The notes beneath the pieces were generated by a model that saw only the letters and a list, made by a program, of their open reading frames with translations, did not search any database and was not told the DNA's origin. Shown here piece by piece: positions 1 to 7,542 of a stretch of DNA of 20,403 nucleotides. Location of the stretch: contig JBDKLO010000129.1 in the NCBI GenBank assembly GCA_039795615.1, forward strand, positions 1 to 20,403. Reading direction: 5' to 3'. This DNA is from UBA6136 sp039795615. GTDB lineage: Bacteria > Pseudomonadota > Gammaproteobacteria > Methylococcales > Methylococcaceae. The translations under genes were made by a program, and so were the position numbers. The number at the start of each line of letters is the position of its first letter. The stretch's first letter is position 1.

Positions 1-209
1 CTCCAGAAACACGTGGTCGCTGCCGACTGAATCGTGATGCCGCGCTCCTGCTCCTGTTCCATGAAGTCCGTGGTGGCGGCACCATCATGCACCTCGCCGA
101 TCTTGTGGATCTTGCCGGTGAGCTTGAGGATGCGCTCGGTGGTCGTGGTCTTGCCGGCGTCGACGTGAGCGAAGATGCCGATGTTGCGATAGAGCGATAA
201 ATCAGTCAT
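1..209 (-). CDS. fusA: Elongation factor G, N-terminal fragment (EF-G2-like)
   Basis: Translational GTPase that drives ribosomal translocation in the cytoplasm. Only the first 69 codons lie in the window; the gene runs off the left edge. The translation opens MTDLSLYRNIGIFAHVDAGK, with the P-loop (G1) AHVDAGKT at about residues 14-21, then HKIGEVHDGAATTDFMEQEQ and the switch-I region ERGITIQSAATT, all diagnostic of EF-G. The start (MTDLSLYRNIG) and the KLTGKIHKIGEVHDG segment resemble the second EF-G type of gammaproteobacteria more than the canonical ribosomal-operon EF-G, and no rpsL/rpsG/tuf genes are adjacent. Start is the ATG at 209-207; its Shine-Dalgarno is weak (AAGAC). A sigma70-like promoter lies about 145 nt upstream. 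Assignment to EF-G is certain; EF-G2 versus EF-G1 is an inference from a short fragment. Confidence 0.95.
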   Translation of the reverse strand, partial: MTDLSLYRNIGIFAHVDAGKTTTTERILKLTGKIHKIGEVHDGAATTDFMEQEQERGITIQSAATTCFW

Positions 210-352
210 GACGTGTCTTGAAGGGTTTGGAACGGGTTGGATCGTCGGGAGATTTCGAAAGTCGGGGCCTTGGATGAACAACAACCTCGAGGGCCATTGG
301 AGGTCCTGGGCCGGACGAAGTCGCGATCAGCCTTCATCCGAGTTAATCAACA

Positions 353-381
353 ATTGTACCCTTTCAATGTTACAGGAGCAA
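353..381 (-). promoter_or_regulatory. Sigma70-like promoter for the EF-G gene
   Basis: On the minus strand there is a -35-like TTGCTC (381-376), a 17-nt spacer and a -10-like TACAAT (358-353). It points at the EF-G start at 209, implying a 5' leader of roughly 135-140 nt. It lies in the 208-nt gap between the amidase stop (418) and the EF-G start, which contains no other gene. Found by eye only. Confidence 0.5.
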
Positions 382-417
382 TTTGGAACGCTTGATGACA
401 AGATCGAACGGTTCGGA

Positions 418-1602
418 TCAAAGCTGAAACAGCGATTCGGCCAAGTGGCACAGGGCAAGGTCCTGTCCTTCGGGACCTATCAGCGAGAGGCCGACCGGAA
501 GCCCATCGACTTCGAGGGCAGGAAAACTCACTTCAGGACGCGAAAAAAGGCTTGAAAGGGCCAGCTGCCGGAGGAGGGCGCTGCGGTGCACTTCAAGGGA
601 TTCATCGGAGGACTCACGCAGGGGGGCAGGACCTGGGGCACTCGGAAGGATGAGAAAGGCCTCGCCGATTTCTTCGATCAATAGAGTTTTCAGTGCCGCT
701 CTCTGCGAAATGGCCGCCGCATAGGCCTCTGCCGAAATCGATGAGGCATAGGTAAAACGCTCACGGATCCCCGCACCGAGTTCAGGTTGATCGCGTTCGA
801 TCATATCGCCATGGGCCCGCCAGGCTTCATAGCCCTGAATGATCCGAACCGTTTGAACCCAAAGGCCGATGACCTCAGGATTCAGTGGGATGTCCCCTAC
901 ATCCCCGAAGGCAGCCCGGACCTGGTCCAGGAATGCCTCGAAGGCTTCAGCAACCCCCGGCTCCAAATGCGCGATGAGCGTTCGAGGGACACACAGCCTG
1001 AATTTCCCCAAGCGCTCTCCGGGGAGAAAGACCTCCGCCAGTTGAACCAGCGTCTTAGCATCGCGTGTTAGCCATCCGCCGGTATCCAGGGAGGGCGCCA
1101 AGGGAAAGGCACCATCGACGGGGAGTCGCCCATGACTCGGGCGAAGCCCAAAAAGGCCGCAATAACTCGCCGGAACGCGAATGGAGCCCAGGGTGTCGGT
1201 CGCAAGACCGATATCTGCCAGGCCTCCTGCAACTGCGGCCGCAGAACCCGATGACGATCCACCGGGCAATCGGTCGGGTGCCCGGGGGTTGATTGGGGTA
1301 CCGAAATGCGCATTCCTTCCGGTCAGGGCAAAGGCCATTTCCACCAGATGGGTCTTGCCGACGAACCGGGCCCCCTGATCCAGAAGATCCTGAACCATGG
1401 GAGCTGTCTTGAGCTTGAGGCCGGAACGAGCGAGGACATGCGGTTGGCCGAAGCTTGTCGGGTAGCCTTCCACATCAAAGAGATCCTTGACCGCAAACGT
1501 CTTCCCCGATAACGGGCCATGCCCCTGAGGGACGAAGGCTTCGGGGTAGGGCAGGAAGGCCCTAAAGGGGTCCCTGTTCGCTAGAAGGGCTAAATCGGTC
1601 AT
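418..1602 (-). CDS. Amidase-signature (AS) family hydrolase, AMI1-like
   Basis: Amidase-signature enzyme, predicted to hydrolyse a carboxamide to acid plus ammonia through the Ser-cisSer-Lys triad. Visible residues are Lys39 (AVKDLFDV), the Gly/Ser-rich loop GGSSSGSAAAVAGG with cis-Ser116, and the nucleophile Ser140 in DTLGSIRVPA. The 24-residue Ser-Ser spacing matches the family. At 394 residues it is shorter than most AS enzymes (about 450-500). The segment CGLFGLRPSHGRLP plus the following SLDTGGW...RDAKTL resembles plant indole-3-acetamide hydrolase AMI1 and relatives. The substrate cannot be read from sequence. The usual DTGGS motif is DTLGS here. No signal peptide, so cytoplasmic. Start ATG at 1602, only 6 nt after the stop of the upstream small membrane protein gene, so the two are probably cotranscribed. 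Confidence 0.9.
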   Translation of the reverse strand: MTDLALLANRDPFRAFLPYPEAFVPQGHGPLSGKTFAVKDLFDVEGYPTSFGQPHVLARSGLKLKTAPMVQDLLDQGARFVGKTHLVEMAFALTGRNAHFGTPINPRAPDRLPGGSSSGSAAAVAGGLADIGLATDTLGSIRVPASYCGLFGLRPSHGRLPVDGAFPLAPSLDTGGWLTRDAKTLVQLAEVFLPGERLGKFRLCVPRTLIAHLEPGVAEAFEAFLDQVRAAFGDVGDIPLNPEVIGLWVQTVRIIQGYEAWRAHGDMIERDQPELGAGIRERFTYASSISAEAYAAAISQRAALKTLLIEEIGEAFLILPSAPGPAPLRESSDESLEVHRSALLRQLALSSLFSRPEVSFPALEVDGLPVGLSLIGPEGQDLALCHLAESLFQL

Positions 1603-1608
1603 GGGAGA

Positions 1609-1908
1609 CTAGCCCAGAGCCCGCAATTTTCGGAGTTGCCACGGCAGCACGATCAAAATAGTCATTGTCACCAAAGACCACTTGAAACCTATTTCCGGAA
1701 TCACGAAGATTCCGACCGTCTTGAAGGTCTGGACCAGCGTGAGTAAAAAAACGGCGACTGAGAGGGTGATCCAGAAGTAGGTCATCCGCGCCCGCTCCAC
1801 GGCTTTTTCGAGAGCCTCCTCCAGCACTTTCAATTTTTCCTTCTCGGATTCGGCACTCTTGATGCGGTAGCGATCGATTTCATCGGAAAGGGGGCGTTGT
1901 TTCTGCAT
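1609..1908 (-). CDS. Small two-helix membrane protein of unknown function
   Basis: 99 residues, family not recognised. The N-terminal 40 residues are charged and predicted helical or coiled-coil (many Glu/Lys, for example SAESEKEKLKVLEEALEKAV). They are followed by two hydrophobic segments at about residues 44-63 (ITLSVAVFLLTLVQ) and 76-90 (WSLVTMTILIVLPW) and a basic tail (QLRKLRALG), so an inner-membrane protein with cytoplasmic ends is likely. The start ATG at 1908 is well supported by AGGAGG 10 nt upstream. The stop is 6 nt before the amidase start, suggesting a two-gene operon. It is divergent from the EamA permease gene with a 50-nt gap that must hold both promoters. No function is proposed. 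Confidence 0.75.
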   Translation of the reverse strand: MQKQRPLSDEIDRYRIKSAESEKEKLKVLEEALEKAVERARMTYFWITLSVAVFLLTLVQTFKTVGIFVIPEIGFKWSLVTMTILIVLPWQLRKLRALG

Positions 1909-1958
1909 TAAGATCCATCCTCCTGAATATATCGAATTGAAAGCCAGTCATCCTGACC

Positions 1959-2930
1959 ATGCGAATTCTCATCGCCTACATTGTCCTGGTCCTGCTATGG
2001 TCGGTGACTCCGCTCGCCATCAAGTGGAGTGGCGAGGGGCCAGGCTATCTGTTCGGCGTGACCGGACGGATGGTCACCGGTCTTTTGGCGCTCATCCTCT
2101 ATCTCGTGGTGTCCCGGACGACCTTGCCTCTGGATCGACGGGCCCTTGGGACTTATTTTGCCGGAGCCCTGCAGATCTTTGGCTCCATGTTTCTGACCTA
2201 CTGGGCCTCGCAACACCTGCCCTCAGGCTGGATCTCCGTGGTCTTTGGTCTCACGCCACTTTTGACCGCCCCTCTCTCGGCAGTCTTCCTGGGGGAGAAA
2301 AGCCTTTCTCCCCGGCGTCTTTTATCCTACCTCTTTGGGATCGGCGGCCTTGGGTTGATGTTTCATTCGGCGCTGCATTTTTCAGAATCAGCCAGCCTTG
2401 GCATTGTCGCAATTCTGGGGGCCTCCCTTTTTCAAGCCCTGAGTGCTGTGGCGGTCAAGGGCATTCATCGGGACCTTGGGGCTTTGGTGCAGGTGACTGG
2501 GAGCCTCTTGATTGCAGTACCACTCTATTTGGGAGTCTATTTTCTCTCTGACGGGGGATGGCCTCAAAACATTCCCGACCGGTCGATCTATTCGATCCTT
2601 TTTTTGGGTCTGGTGGCCACGACCGGAGGATTCGCGCTTTATTTCTACATCCTGCGAAATCTTCAGGCGGGGAGAGTTTCCCTGATCACTCTTCTAACCC
2701 CGATGCTTTCCTTGTATGTCGGAGATCTGGTGAACCACGAGCCCATCACCGCCTCGGTCTATGGCGGCACCGTCCTGATCGTTTCTGCGTTGGTGCTCTA
2801 TGAATGGGAGGGGTTGAAACAGCTCATTTTTAGGACGCAGATGCCATCCTCAAGGGCCAAGCCCGCCCGGAGACGAGGGGCGCCAGGGTCAAGAAAAAAA
2901 GGCCAGCATCGTCGGCGCAAGAATTTTTAG
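1959..2930 (+). CDS. DMT-superfamily permease with two EamA domains
   Basis: Inner-membrane transporter of the drug/metabolite (EamA) superfamily, probably exporting a small metabolite; the substrate is unknown. The protein is 323 residues with about ten hydrophobic segments arranged as two EamA repeats (about residues 5-137 and 150-285). The first opens IAYIVLVLLWSVTPLAIKW, and LTPLLTAPLSAVFLGEK at the end of the first repeat is a typical EamA signature; LLTPMLSLYVGDLVNHEP is the counterpart in the second. Start ATG at 1959 lacks a clear Shine-Dalgarno. The last 30 or so residues form a strongly basic Arg/Lys tail not expected for the family. Its coding sequence overlaps the 3' end of the convergent chromate-family transporter gene by 42 nt, so the tail may derive from loss of an earlier stop codon. 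Confidence 0.88.
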   Translation: MRILIAYIVLVLLWSVTPLAIKWSGEGPGYLFGVTGRMVTGLLALILYLVVSRTTLPLDRRALGTYFAGALQIFGSMFLTYWASQHLPSGWISVVFGLTPLLTAPLSAVFLGEKSLSPRRLLSYLFGIGGLGLMFHSALHFSESASLGIVAILGASLFQALSAVAVKGIHRDLGALVQVTGSLLIAVPLYLGVYFLSDGGWPQNIPDRSIYSILFLGLVATTGGFALYFYILRNLQAGRVSLITLLTPMLSLYVGDLVNHEPITASVYGGTVLIVSALVLYEWEGLKQLIFRTQMPSSRAKPARRRGAPGSRKKGQHRRRKNF

Positions 2931-4226
2931 GGCTACACCGCCTAAACCGCCAGCGACGATCGCCCGGATCGGTGAGATGCGGCCAAAGGCCAACAGCAAA
3001 AGTGCCACCATGGCCAAGAGGATCATCAGGCGATGGTCCATTCCCCCCCGTGTTTCGTGGCCAAAGACCGCCGCGCCAAGATAGACCCCAAGACTCATGA
3101 TCACGCCGACAACGGCAGCCGAGATGGCAGCCAGAATGGCCTCAAAGTCCCGGTGACGGCGAAGGCGTTCGGAAAGGGGGGCCCCGGCGAGAACCATCAC
3201 AAACGATGGCAGAAAGGTATACCAGGTGACGACGATGGCCCCGATGAAGCCAGCAAGAGGGGCTGGAAGACCGGAGAGCGCCGGGGCTTTGGAGGCGGCA
3301 AGATATCCCATGAAACTGAACATCATGATCAATGGTCCGGGGGTGGTTTCCCCCAGCGCAAGACTGTCCACCAGTTCTTGGCGGTTCAGCCAGCCATGGT
3401 GTTCCACCATGCCTTCACTCACATAGGGTACAAGCGCATAAGCGCCGCCGAAACCCATCAGGGCTGCCTTGGTGAAAAAGGCACCAAGGTCTGAGAGCAG
3501 ATTGGGTGATCCCAAGAAAGTGGCCATCATGGCCAATGGGGTGGCCCAGAGCACCCAGCCACCGAGGAGGATTGCCGGGAGGGTCCAGCGGGATCTCGAA
3601 CGAGAGGGGCTGGCCTCTGGGTCTGAGGGAATATTGGTGGTCGACGGCAACAGAAGATGACGGTTAAACCGGCCGACCACCAGTCCCGTCAGAATCGCGC
3701 CGGCCAGGACCCAGGGGTACTCAAGGCCCGCAACGCGCAGCGCCAGAAACGAGGCCAGCGCCAACGCGGCCAGAAGCGGAGATTTGAGAACTTTGCGGGA
3801 TAACCTGAAGGCGGCAAACGCCACCAGTGCCACGACGATGGGGCGTATCCCATCAAAGCAGGCCTGAACCAGCTCGAGGTTGCCGAAGGTCAGGTAAACC
3901 CATCCCAGTCCCGACAGCATGAACAAGGAGGGCAGAATGAAGAGGGACCCCGCCACAATCCCCCCGGGAATGCCATGAAGAAACCAGCCGCAGTAGATGG
4001 CCAATTGCTGGGCTTCCGGTCCGGGCAAGGCCATGCAGAAATTGACGGCATGCAGGAAACGGGATTCATCGATCCAGCGTCGGCGATCCACCAGTTCCTG
4101 ATGCAGGAGGGCAATCTGGCCGGCGGGGCCGCCAAAACTGATACAGCCAATGCGGGCCCAGAAGGCAAAGGCACGCCAGAAAGTCGGTGGGACGGGAGTC
4201 ACTGTCTCGAAGTCATTCGCTGGCAT
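2889..4226 (-). CDS. chrA: Chromate transporter family protein, two-domain (ChrA-like)
   Basis: CHR-superfamily inner-membrane protein; characterised members export chromate, while many homologues have unknown anions. It is 445 residues with two homologous CHR halves. The N-terminal half has FWARIGCISFGGPAGQIA (FGG at 31-33) and MALPGPEAQQLA (PGP 68-70). The C-terminal half has FFTKAALMGFGGAYALVP (FGG at 259-261) and ETTPGPLIMM (PGP 296-298). They are joined by a hydrophilic linker at about 190-213 (SDPEASPSRSRSR). This is the long fused form. The start ATG (4226-4224) overlaps the TAA stop of the upstream patatin gene by one base (TAATG), a classic translational-coupling arrangement. Its 3' end overlaps the convergent EamA gene. 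Family is certain; chromate as substrate is inferred. Confidence 0.92.
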   Translation of the reverse strand: MPANDFETVTPVPPTFWRAFAFWARIGCISFGGPAGQIALLHQELVDRRRWIDESRFLHAVNFCMALPGPEAQQLAIYCGWFLHGIPGGIVAGSLFILPSLFMLSGLGWVYLTFGNLELVQACFDGIRPIVVALVAFAAFRLSRKVLKSPLLAALALASFLALRVAGLEYPWVLAGAILTGLVVGRFNRHLLLPSTTNIPSDPEASPSRSRSRWTLPAILLGGWVLWATPLAMMATFLGSPNLLSDLGAFFTKAALMGFGGAYALVPYVSEGMVEHHGWLNRQELVDSLALGETTPGPLIMMFSFMGYLAASKAPALSGLPAPLAGFIGAIVVTWYTFLPSFVMVLAGAPLSERLRRHRDFEAILAAISAAVVGVIMSLGVYLGAAVFGHETRGGMDHRLMILLAMVALLLLAFGRISPIRAIVAGGLGGVALKILAPTMLAFFS

Positions 4227-5725
4227 TACGGGGGTGGCGGAGTGGCGTGGTGGATGGTCTGATGATGCTTGACCGGGACGTCCTTGGGTAATGCCGCGGA
4301 GGGGCTCGCGGGGATGGGGTAGCCGTTTCGATAACCCTCTACGGTTTTGAGGAACGCCTTGAATTCCTTATTGTTACGAACCAGTTCTGCACCGGTGCGT
4401 TCAAGGAGGTCCACATCGGTTGAGGACAGTTCCAGCGAGGTCGGGAGGCTGTTCAGGTGCTCTTTGAGCGATTTGCCGTGAACCGATGCGAATTCCACAG
4501 GAACCTTGTAGAGGTTGACGGGGTGCCCTTCATCTTCGATGTGCTTTTTAAGCTCATCAAGCTTCTTGTCCAGAAGGATGCGCGTTTCATTGTTGAACAG
4601 CTGGAACTGAATGTTGGAAAACGCTTCCAGGGTATCGCCAAGAGATGGTTTATCCGAAGATTCATCGACGCTGTGGACGGGCTCCACTTCTGCATCGACC
4701 GTAATCATGATGATGTTTTTGGGCCTGCGGTCGCCGATCAGGATGGTGAAGTTATTCTGAAACGCTTCGAGTCGCTCTGTCATGGCGCGGGCCCCGAGAT
4801 TGTCAGCGACTCCGCCATCAATCAGGTGAATATAGGGATGGCTCTCATGATCCATGTAGCGGCGAATGCGAAGCTGGAGTTCTTTAAGTCGGGGGTCGGG
4901 ATCCTTGACGCTCATCATGCTCTTATAGACAGGGTTCTGGTCGACAGAGCATTCCCCCGAGTAACTTTTAAGGACGACAGGCGCAAACATGATGGGTACC
5001 GCCGATGAGGCGGTCACAGCCCGCGCGATCTTGAAATCGAGAAGGTCAGTACAGATCAGATCGAAATAGAGCTGAATGAAGGAGAAGCGGGTTCCGGCGC
5101 CCAGATTGGTGGCGTTGATTTCGATAAAGGGCCTTTTGCTGAGATCGATATCACGGAAGGTCTTGCCCTCGAAAATGTTGCCATCGTAATACTCGATGGC
5201 CATTTCCGTCCGGTCAAAACCGCTAGATAGGCTTCGCCACCAATACGAGGGGTCAAACAATTTCTGGATCAGGATTCCCTGGATACTCTTTTTGAGGAAG
5301 ACATCCTCGAAATCCTGAAAGATGCGGTCCCCAAAGACACCGTAATAGGCGGCTGTGAAGCTGCCTCCGGAGACCGAGCTGATGCTGTCGACCTCATCGA
5401 GAAGTCGGACGCGTTGGCCGCCCGACATGATGGTGGTATCCCTGAGCTCCTTGAGAACCCCATAGGCCAGGGCTGCCGCCCGGGTGCCGCCCCCGGAAAA
5501 GGTCAGAAGGACCAGATCTTCACCCAGCCTTCCACCCCGCGTCTTGTTAAATCCGTAGCTGTTCCCATCCGGATTGTGGCCAAGGGGGGTATTCATCGGG
5601 GTGAAGAAATAAGAGCAACCGGAGCAACCTATCAGCAACAGGCTGATCAGGAATGTGCGGAGCCATAAAGCCACTCTCAGGGTGCGATCAGTCGCAAGGC
5701 CGGGGGCTGATGGGTGCAATTTCAA
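4226..5725 (-). CDS. Patatin-like phospholipase, predicted lipoprotein
   Basis: Predicted lipid acyl hydrolase with a Ser-Asp dyad, anchored as a lipoprotein. The N-terminus has a basic segment, a hydrophobic stretch (LWLRTFLISLLLIG) and a lipobox LIGC with Cys34 as the lipidation site. The patatin domain spans about residues 70-320: glycine-rich oxyanion loop FSGGGTRAAA (76-85), nucleophile elbow SVSGG with Ser119 (Ser in place of the first Gly of GxSxG, as in many bacterial patatins), and catalytic Asp303 in LIDGGVADN. Residues 320-499 form a further helical region. The start is TTG at 5725, chosen because GGAG sits 8 nt upstream and no ATG precedes the signal sequence; a GTG at codon 18 would truncate the n-region. 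It is translationally coupled to the ChrA-like gene. The lipid substrate is not readable. Confidence 0.88.
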   Translation of the reverse strand: MKLHPSAPGLATDRTLRVALWLRTFLISLLLIGCSGCSYFFTPMNTPLGHNPDGNSYGFNKTRGGRLGEDLVLLTFSGGGTRAAALAYGVLKELRDTTIMSGGQRVRLLDEVDSISSVSGGSFTAAYYGVFGDRIFQDFEDVFLKKSIQGILIQKLFDPSYWWRSLSSGFDRTEMAIEYYDGNIFEGKTFRDIDLSKRPFIEINATNLGAGTRFSFIQLYFDLICTDLLDFKIARAVTASSAVPIMFAPVVLKSYSGECSVDQNPVYKSMMSVKDPDPRLKELQLRIRRYMDHESHPYIHLIDGGVADNLGARAMTERLEAFQNNFTILIGDRRPKNIIMITVDAEVEPVHSVDESSDKPSLGDTLEAFSNIQFQLFNNETRILLDKKLDELKKHIEDEGHPVNLYKVPVEFASVHGKSLKEHLNSLPTSLELSSTDVDLLERTGAELVRNNKEFKAFLKTVEGYRNGYPIPASPSAALPKDVPVKHHQTIHHATPPPP

Positions 5726-5777
5726 GGGTTCTGCTCCGGGAAGTCCCAGGCTGAGCGAGCGGACATCGACAGGCGTT

Positions 5778-5812
5778 CCAAATGTTGGTCGTGTCCCCCA
5801 TGAGGGACACGA
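5778..5812 (-). other. Hairpin pair between the cation-exchanger and patatin genes
   Basis: A perfect 9-bp stem (TCGTGTCCC at 5789-5797, GGGACACGA at 5804-5812) with a 6-nt loop lies directly beside a small CCAA/TTGG hairpin (5778-5788). It is about 40 nt after the exchanger stop and upstream of the patatin TTG start. There is no U tract on the minus transcript, so it is not a standard intrinsic terminator. An mRNA structure or protein-binding palindrome is possible. Confidence 0.5.
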
Positions 5813-5851
5813 CGGAGTATTCCATGATAAGGACAGCGAGTAGATTTGTCC

Positions 5852-6955
5852 TCATGAGCCTTGCGTTGGCGGCAGATAATAAAAGCCGACGGCCAACATC
5901 ATGTACATGATGATGAGCATGAAGCCCTCAAGCCAGGTGGTTCGCTGGTCCGCCAGCAAATAGCGGGCGACGATCACCGAAATGACGATAGCGATCAGCT
6001 CGAATTGATTGAAGACCAGATCCATCGGCTTGCCAAAAACACCCCCTGAAAGGACGAGGATGGGAGCAACCAGCAGGGCCAGCTGAGTGACGGAACTCAG
6101 GTTCACCGACAGGGCCAAGGTGAGCTGATCCTTGCGGGCAAAGGAAACCGAGTTGATGAACTGGGGGATGTTGCCCACCATCGACAGCAGGAACATACCG
6201 GCAAAAAACGGTGTCAGGTGCAGCATGTCGGCTGCTGGCTGTATGGAGTCGGTCAGAAGGTCACTGGTCAGGGCTAATGCGATGGTGACAGAAAGCAGAA
6301 CCCCAATGGCCTTGTTGCGGCCCCAGCTCGGTTCATGCTCCTCCGTATGCAGCTTCTTTTCGGTCGAGGTCTCAACAGGTGCCATTTCCTGCTGCTCCAT
6401 CGCTTTTTCTACTCCGGCCGTGTCGATGGGAGGATTCCTCTGATTCAACGTGTAATAGATGCTCGCGACGTAAAGAATCAGCATCAGAATGCAAATGTGC
6501 ATGCTGATTTCGTAATCCGCCGTGGTGCTGATGTTGAAGATGGCCGGAATCAGAAGACCTAAGGAGGACACGGTCAAAAGCCCCATGTTCATCCCGACCA
6601 TCGGGGCATCAAACGTTCTGGGCGATTTGCCGAAGTTTCCGGTGAAGATGGAAAGCCCCAGGCCAAAAAGCAGTGTGCCGATGATGGCCCCTGCGATCGA
6701 GGCTTTCAGCATTTCGATCAGCCCGTTGTGAAGGGCGGAAATGCCAATGATCAGTTCAGGCGCATTACTCATGGTGGCATTTAGTAACCCGCCGATCGTC
6801 GGTCCGAGGATCTTCGATAGCACGGTGGTGGCTTCTTCCATGAGTTTTGAAAGAGGCAGGATCGCAAGTGTCGATGCCAGAAAGACGGGGATCGGGCCGG
6901 CGTTAAAGTGATCCAGTCCAAATGCGATCGGCATGAAAAGAAGCAACCAGTTCAT
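5852..6955 (-). CDS. CaCA-superfamily cation exchanger (CAX-like Ca2+/H+ antiporter)
   Basis: Inner-membrane exchanger of the Ca2+:cation antiporter superfamily, about 11 hydrophobic segments, 367 residues. Two alpha-repeats are visible: the first is NATMSNAPELIIGISAL followed by GLIEMLKASIAGAIIGTLL, the second GNIPQFINSVSFA followed by NLSSVTQLALLVAP. They are separated by an acidic hydrophilic loop at about residues 175-215. Counted from the ATG at 6955, the first-repeat Glu is residue 67, but the position of the second-repeat Glu (GNAAEH in typical CAX) is Gln265. A TTG three codons upstream (6964) is also open, but it leaves only 2 nt after the GGAG motif, whereas the ATG has 11, so the ATG is preferred. 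It diverges from the 7072 gene across 116 nt. The transported ion is uncertain because of the Gln substitution. Confidence 0.87.
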   Translation of the reverse strand: MNWLLLFMPIAFGLDHFNAGPIPVFLASTLAILPLSKLMEEATTVLSKILGPTIGGLLNATMSNAPELIIGISALHNGLIEMLKASIAGAIIGTLLFGLGLSIFTGNFGKSPRTFDAPMVGMNMGLLTVSSLGLLIPAIFNISTTADYEISMHICILMLILYVASIYYTLNQRNPPIDTAGVEKAMEQQEMAPVETSTEKKLHTEEHEPSWGRNKAIGVLLSVTIALALTSDLLTDSIQPAADMLHLTPFFAGMFLLSMVGNIPQFINSVSFARKDQLTLALSVNLSSVTQLALLVAPILVLSGGVFGKPMDLVFNQFELIAIVISVIVARYLLADQRTTWLEGFMLIIMYMMLAVGFYYLPPTQGS

Positions 6956-7071
6956 CGGCGACAAAGCTCCGTGTGAGTTTTATTCAGATACCATGAGGCA
7001 TTGCCGCATCCGGCAGGAGAGCGCTGCCCTCCGCGTTGCAGTATCGCTCATTGAAAGAGGATCGACCATTC

Positions 7072-7542
7072 ATGTTTCAGGATGATGCCAATCAGCGAAG
7101 AATGCGCTGGCGTTACCTGATGGTCTTTACCATCGGGCTGTGGGGAATCTTGATGTCGTTTGGCGCTTTCGCGCAATCGGCAGCGGAAAACCGTCATCAG
7201 GCGGTTCTTCGGGAGCTTGAACTGACCCCTTCGGAAGAAAAGGCCTTCTGGCCGATCTACGATGCCTATGCGAAGGACTTGCTTCAGGCCTTTGAGGCAA
7301 CCGCTGAAGTGGCCTATCGTTTATTTCAGATGCGCGAGAAGGTCAGTGACGCCATGGCCGATGAATACACCGATGCGTTATTGAAGGGCGAGCTTCGCCA
7401 AGCGCAAATCCACCTCGACTATCAGCGCAAGTTTCGTGCGATTCTTGATGCGCGGCGAACCGCACGTCTTTTCCAGTTTGAGCGGCGCTTGATCTCCTAC
7501 ATGAGCACGGAAATCTCCCGGGAATTCCCGCTGATCCGATGA
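7072..7542 (+). CDS. Small secreted helical protein, possibly Spy/CpxP-like
   Basis: 156 residues. A signal peptide is clear: basic n-region (QRRMRWRYL), hydrophobic core (MVFTIGLWGILMSF) and cleavage site GAFA|QS at about residue 34. The mature part is Glu/Arg/Ala-rich and predicted all-helical, with ELTPSEEKAFWPIYDAYAKD near its start, a pattern seen in a family of uncharacterised periplasmic helical proteins distantly reminiscent of the LTxxQ/Spy type. Function is not known. Start ATG at 7072 with AGAGG 11 nt upstream; a TTG at 7036 and an ATG at 7102 are alternatives. The stop codon overlaps the start of the outer-membrane barrel gene by 4 nt (ATGA), so the two are translationally coupled and probably act together in the envelope. 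Confidence 0.78.
   Translation: MFQDDANQRRMRWRYLMVFTIGLWGILMSFGAFAQSAAENRHQAVLRELELTPSEEKAFWPIYDAYAKDLLQAFEATAEVAYRLFQMREKVSDAMADEYTDALLKGELRQAQIHLDYQRKFRAILDARRTARLFQFERRLISYMSTEISREFPLIR

Noticed and set aside
1937..2551. A 204-codon plus-strand frame overlapping the EamA gene
   Set aside because: It is a +1 shadow of the permease, rich in Ser/Pro/Arg/Trp without family features, while the 1959-2930 frame shows two EamA repeats.
4457..5008. A 183-codon plus-strand frame antisense to the patatin gene
   Set aside because: Antisense shadow of a well-supported gene; no ribosome-binding site or domain.
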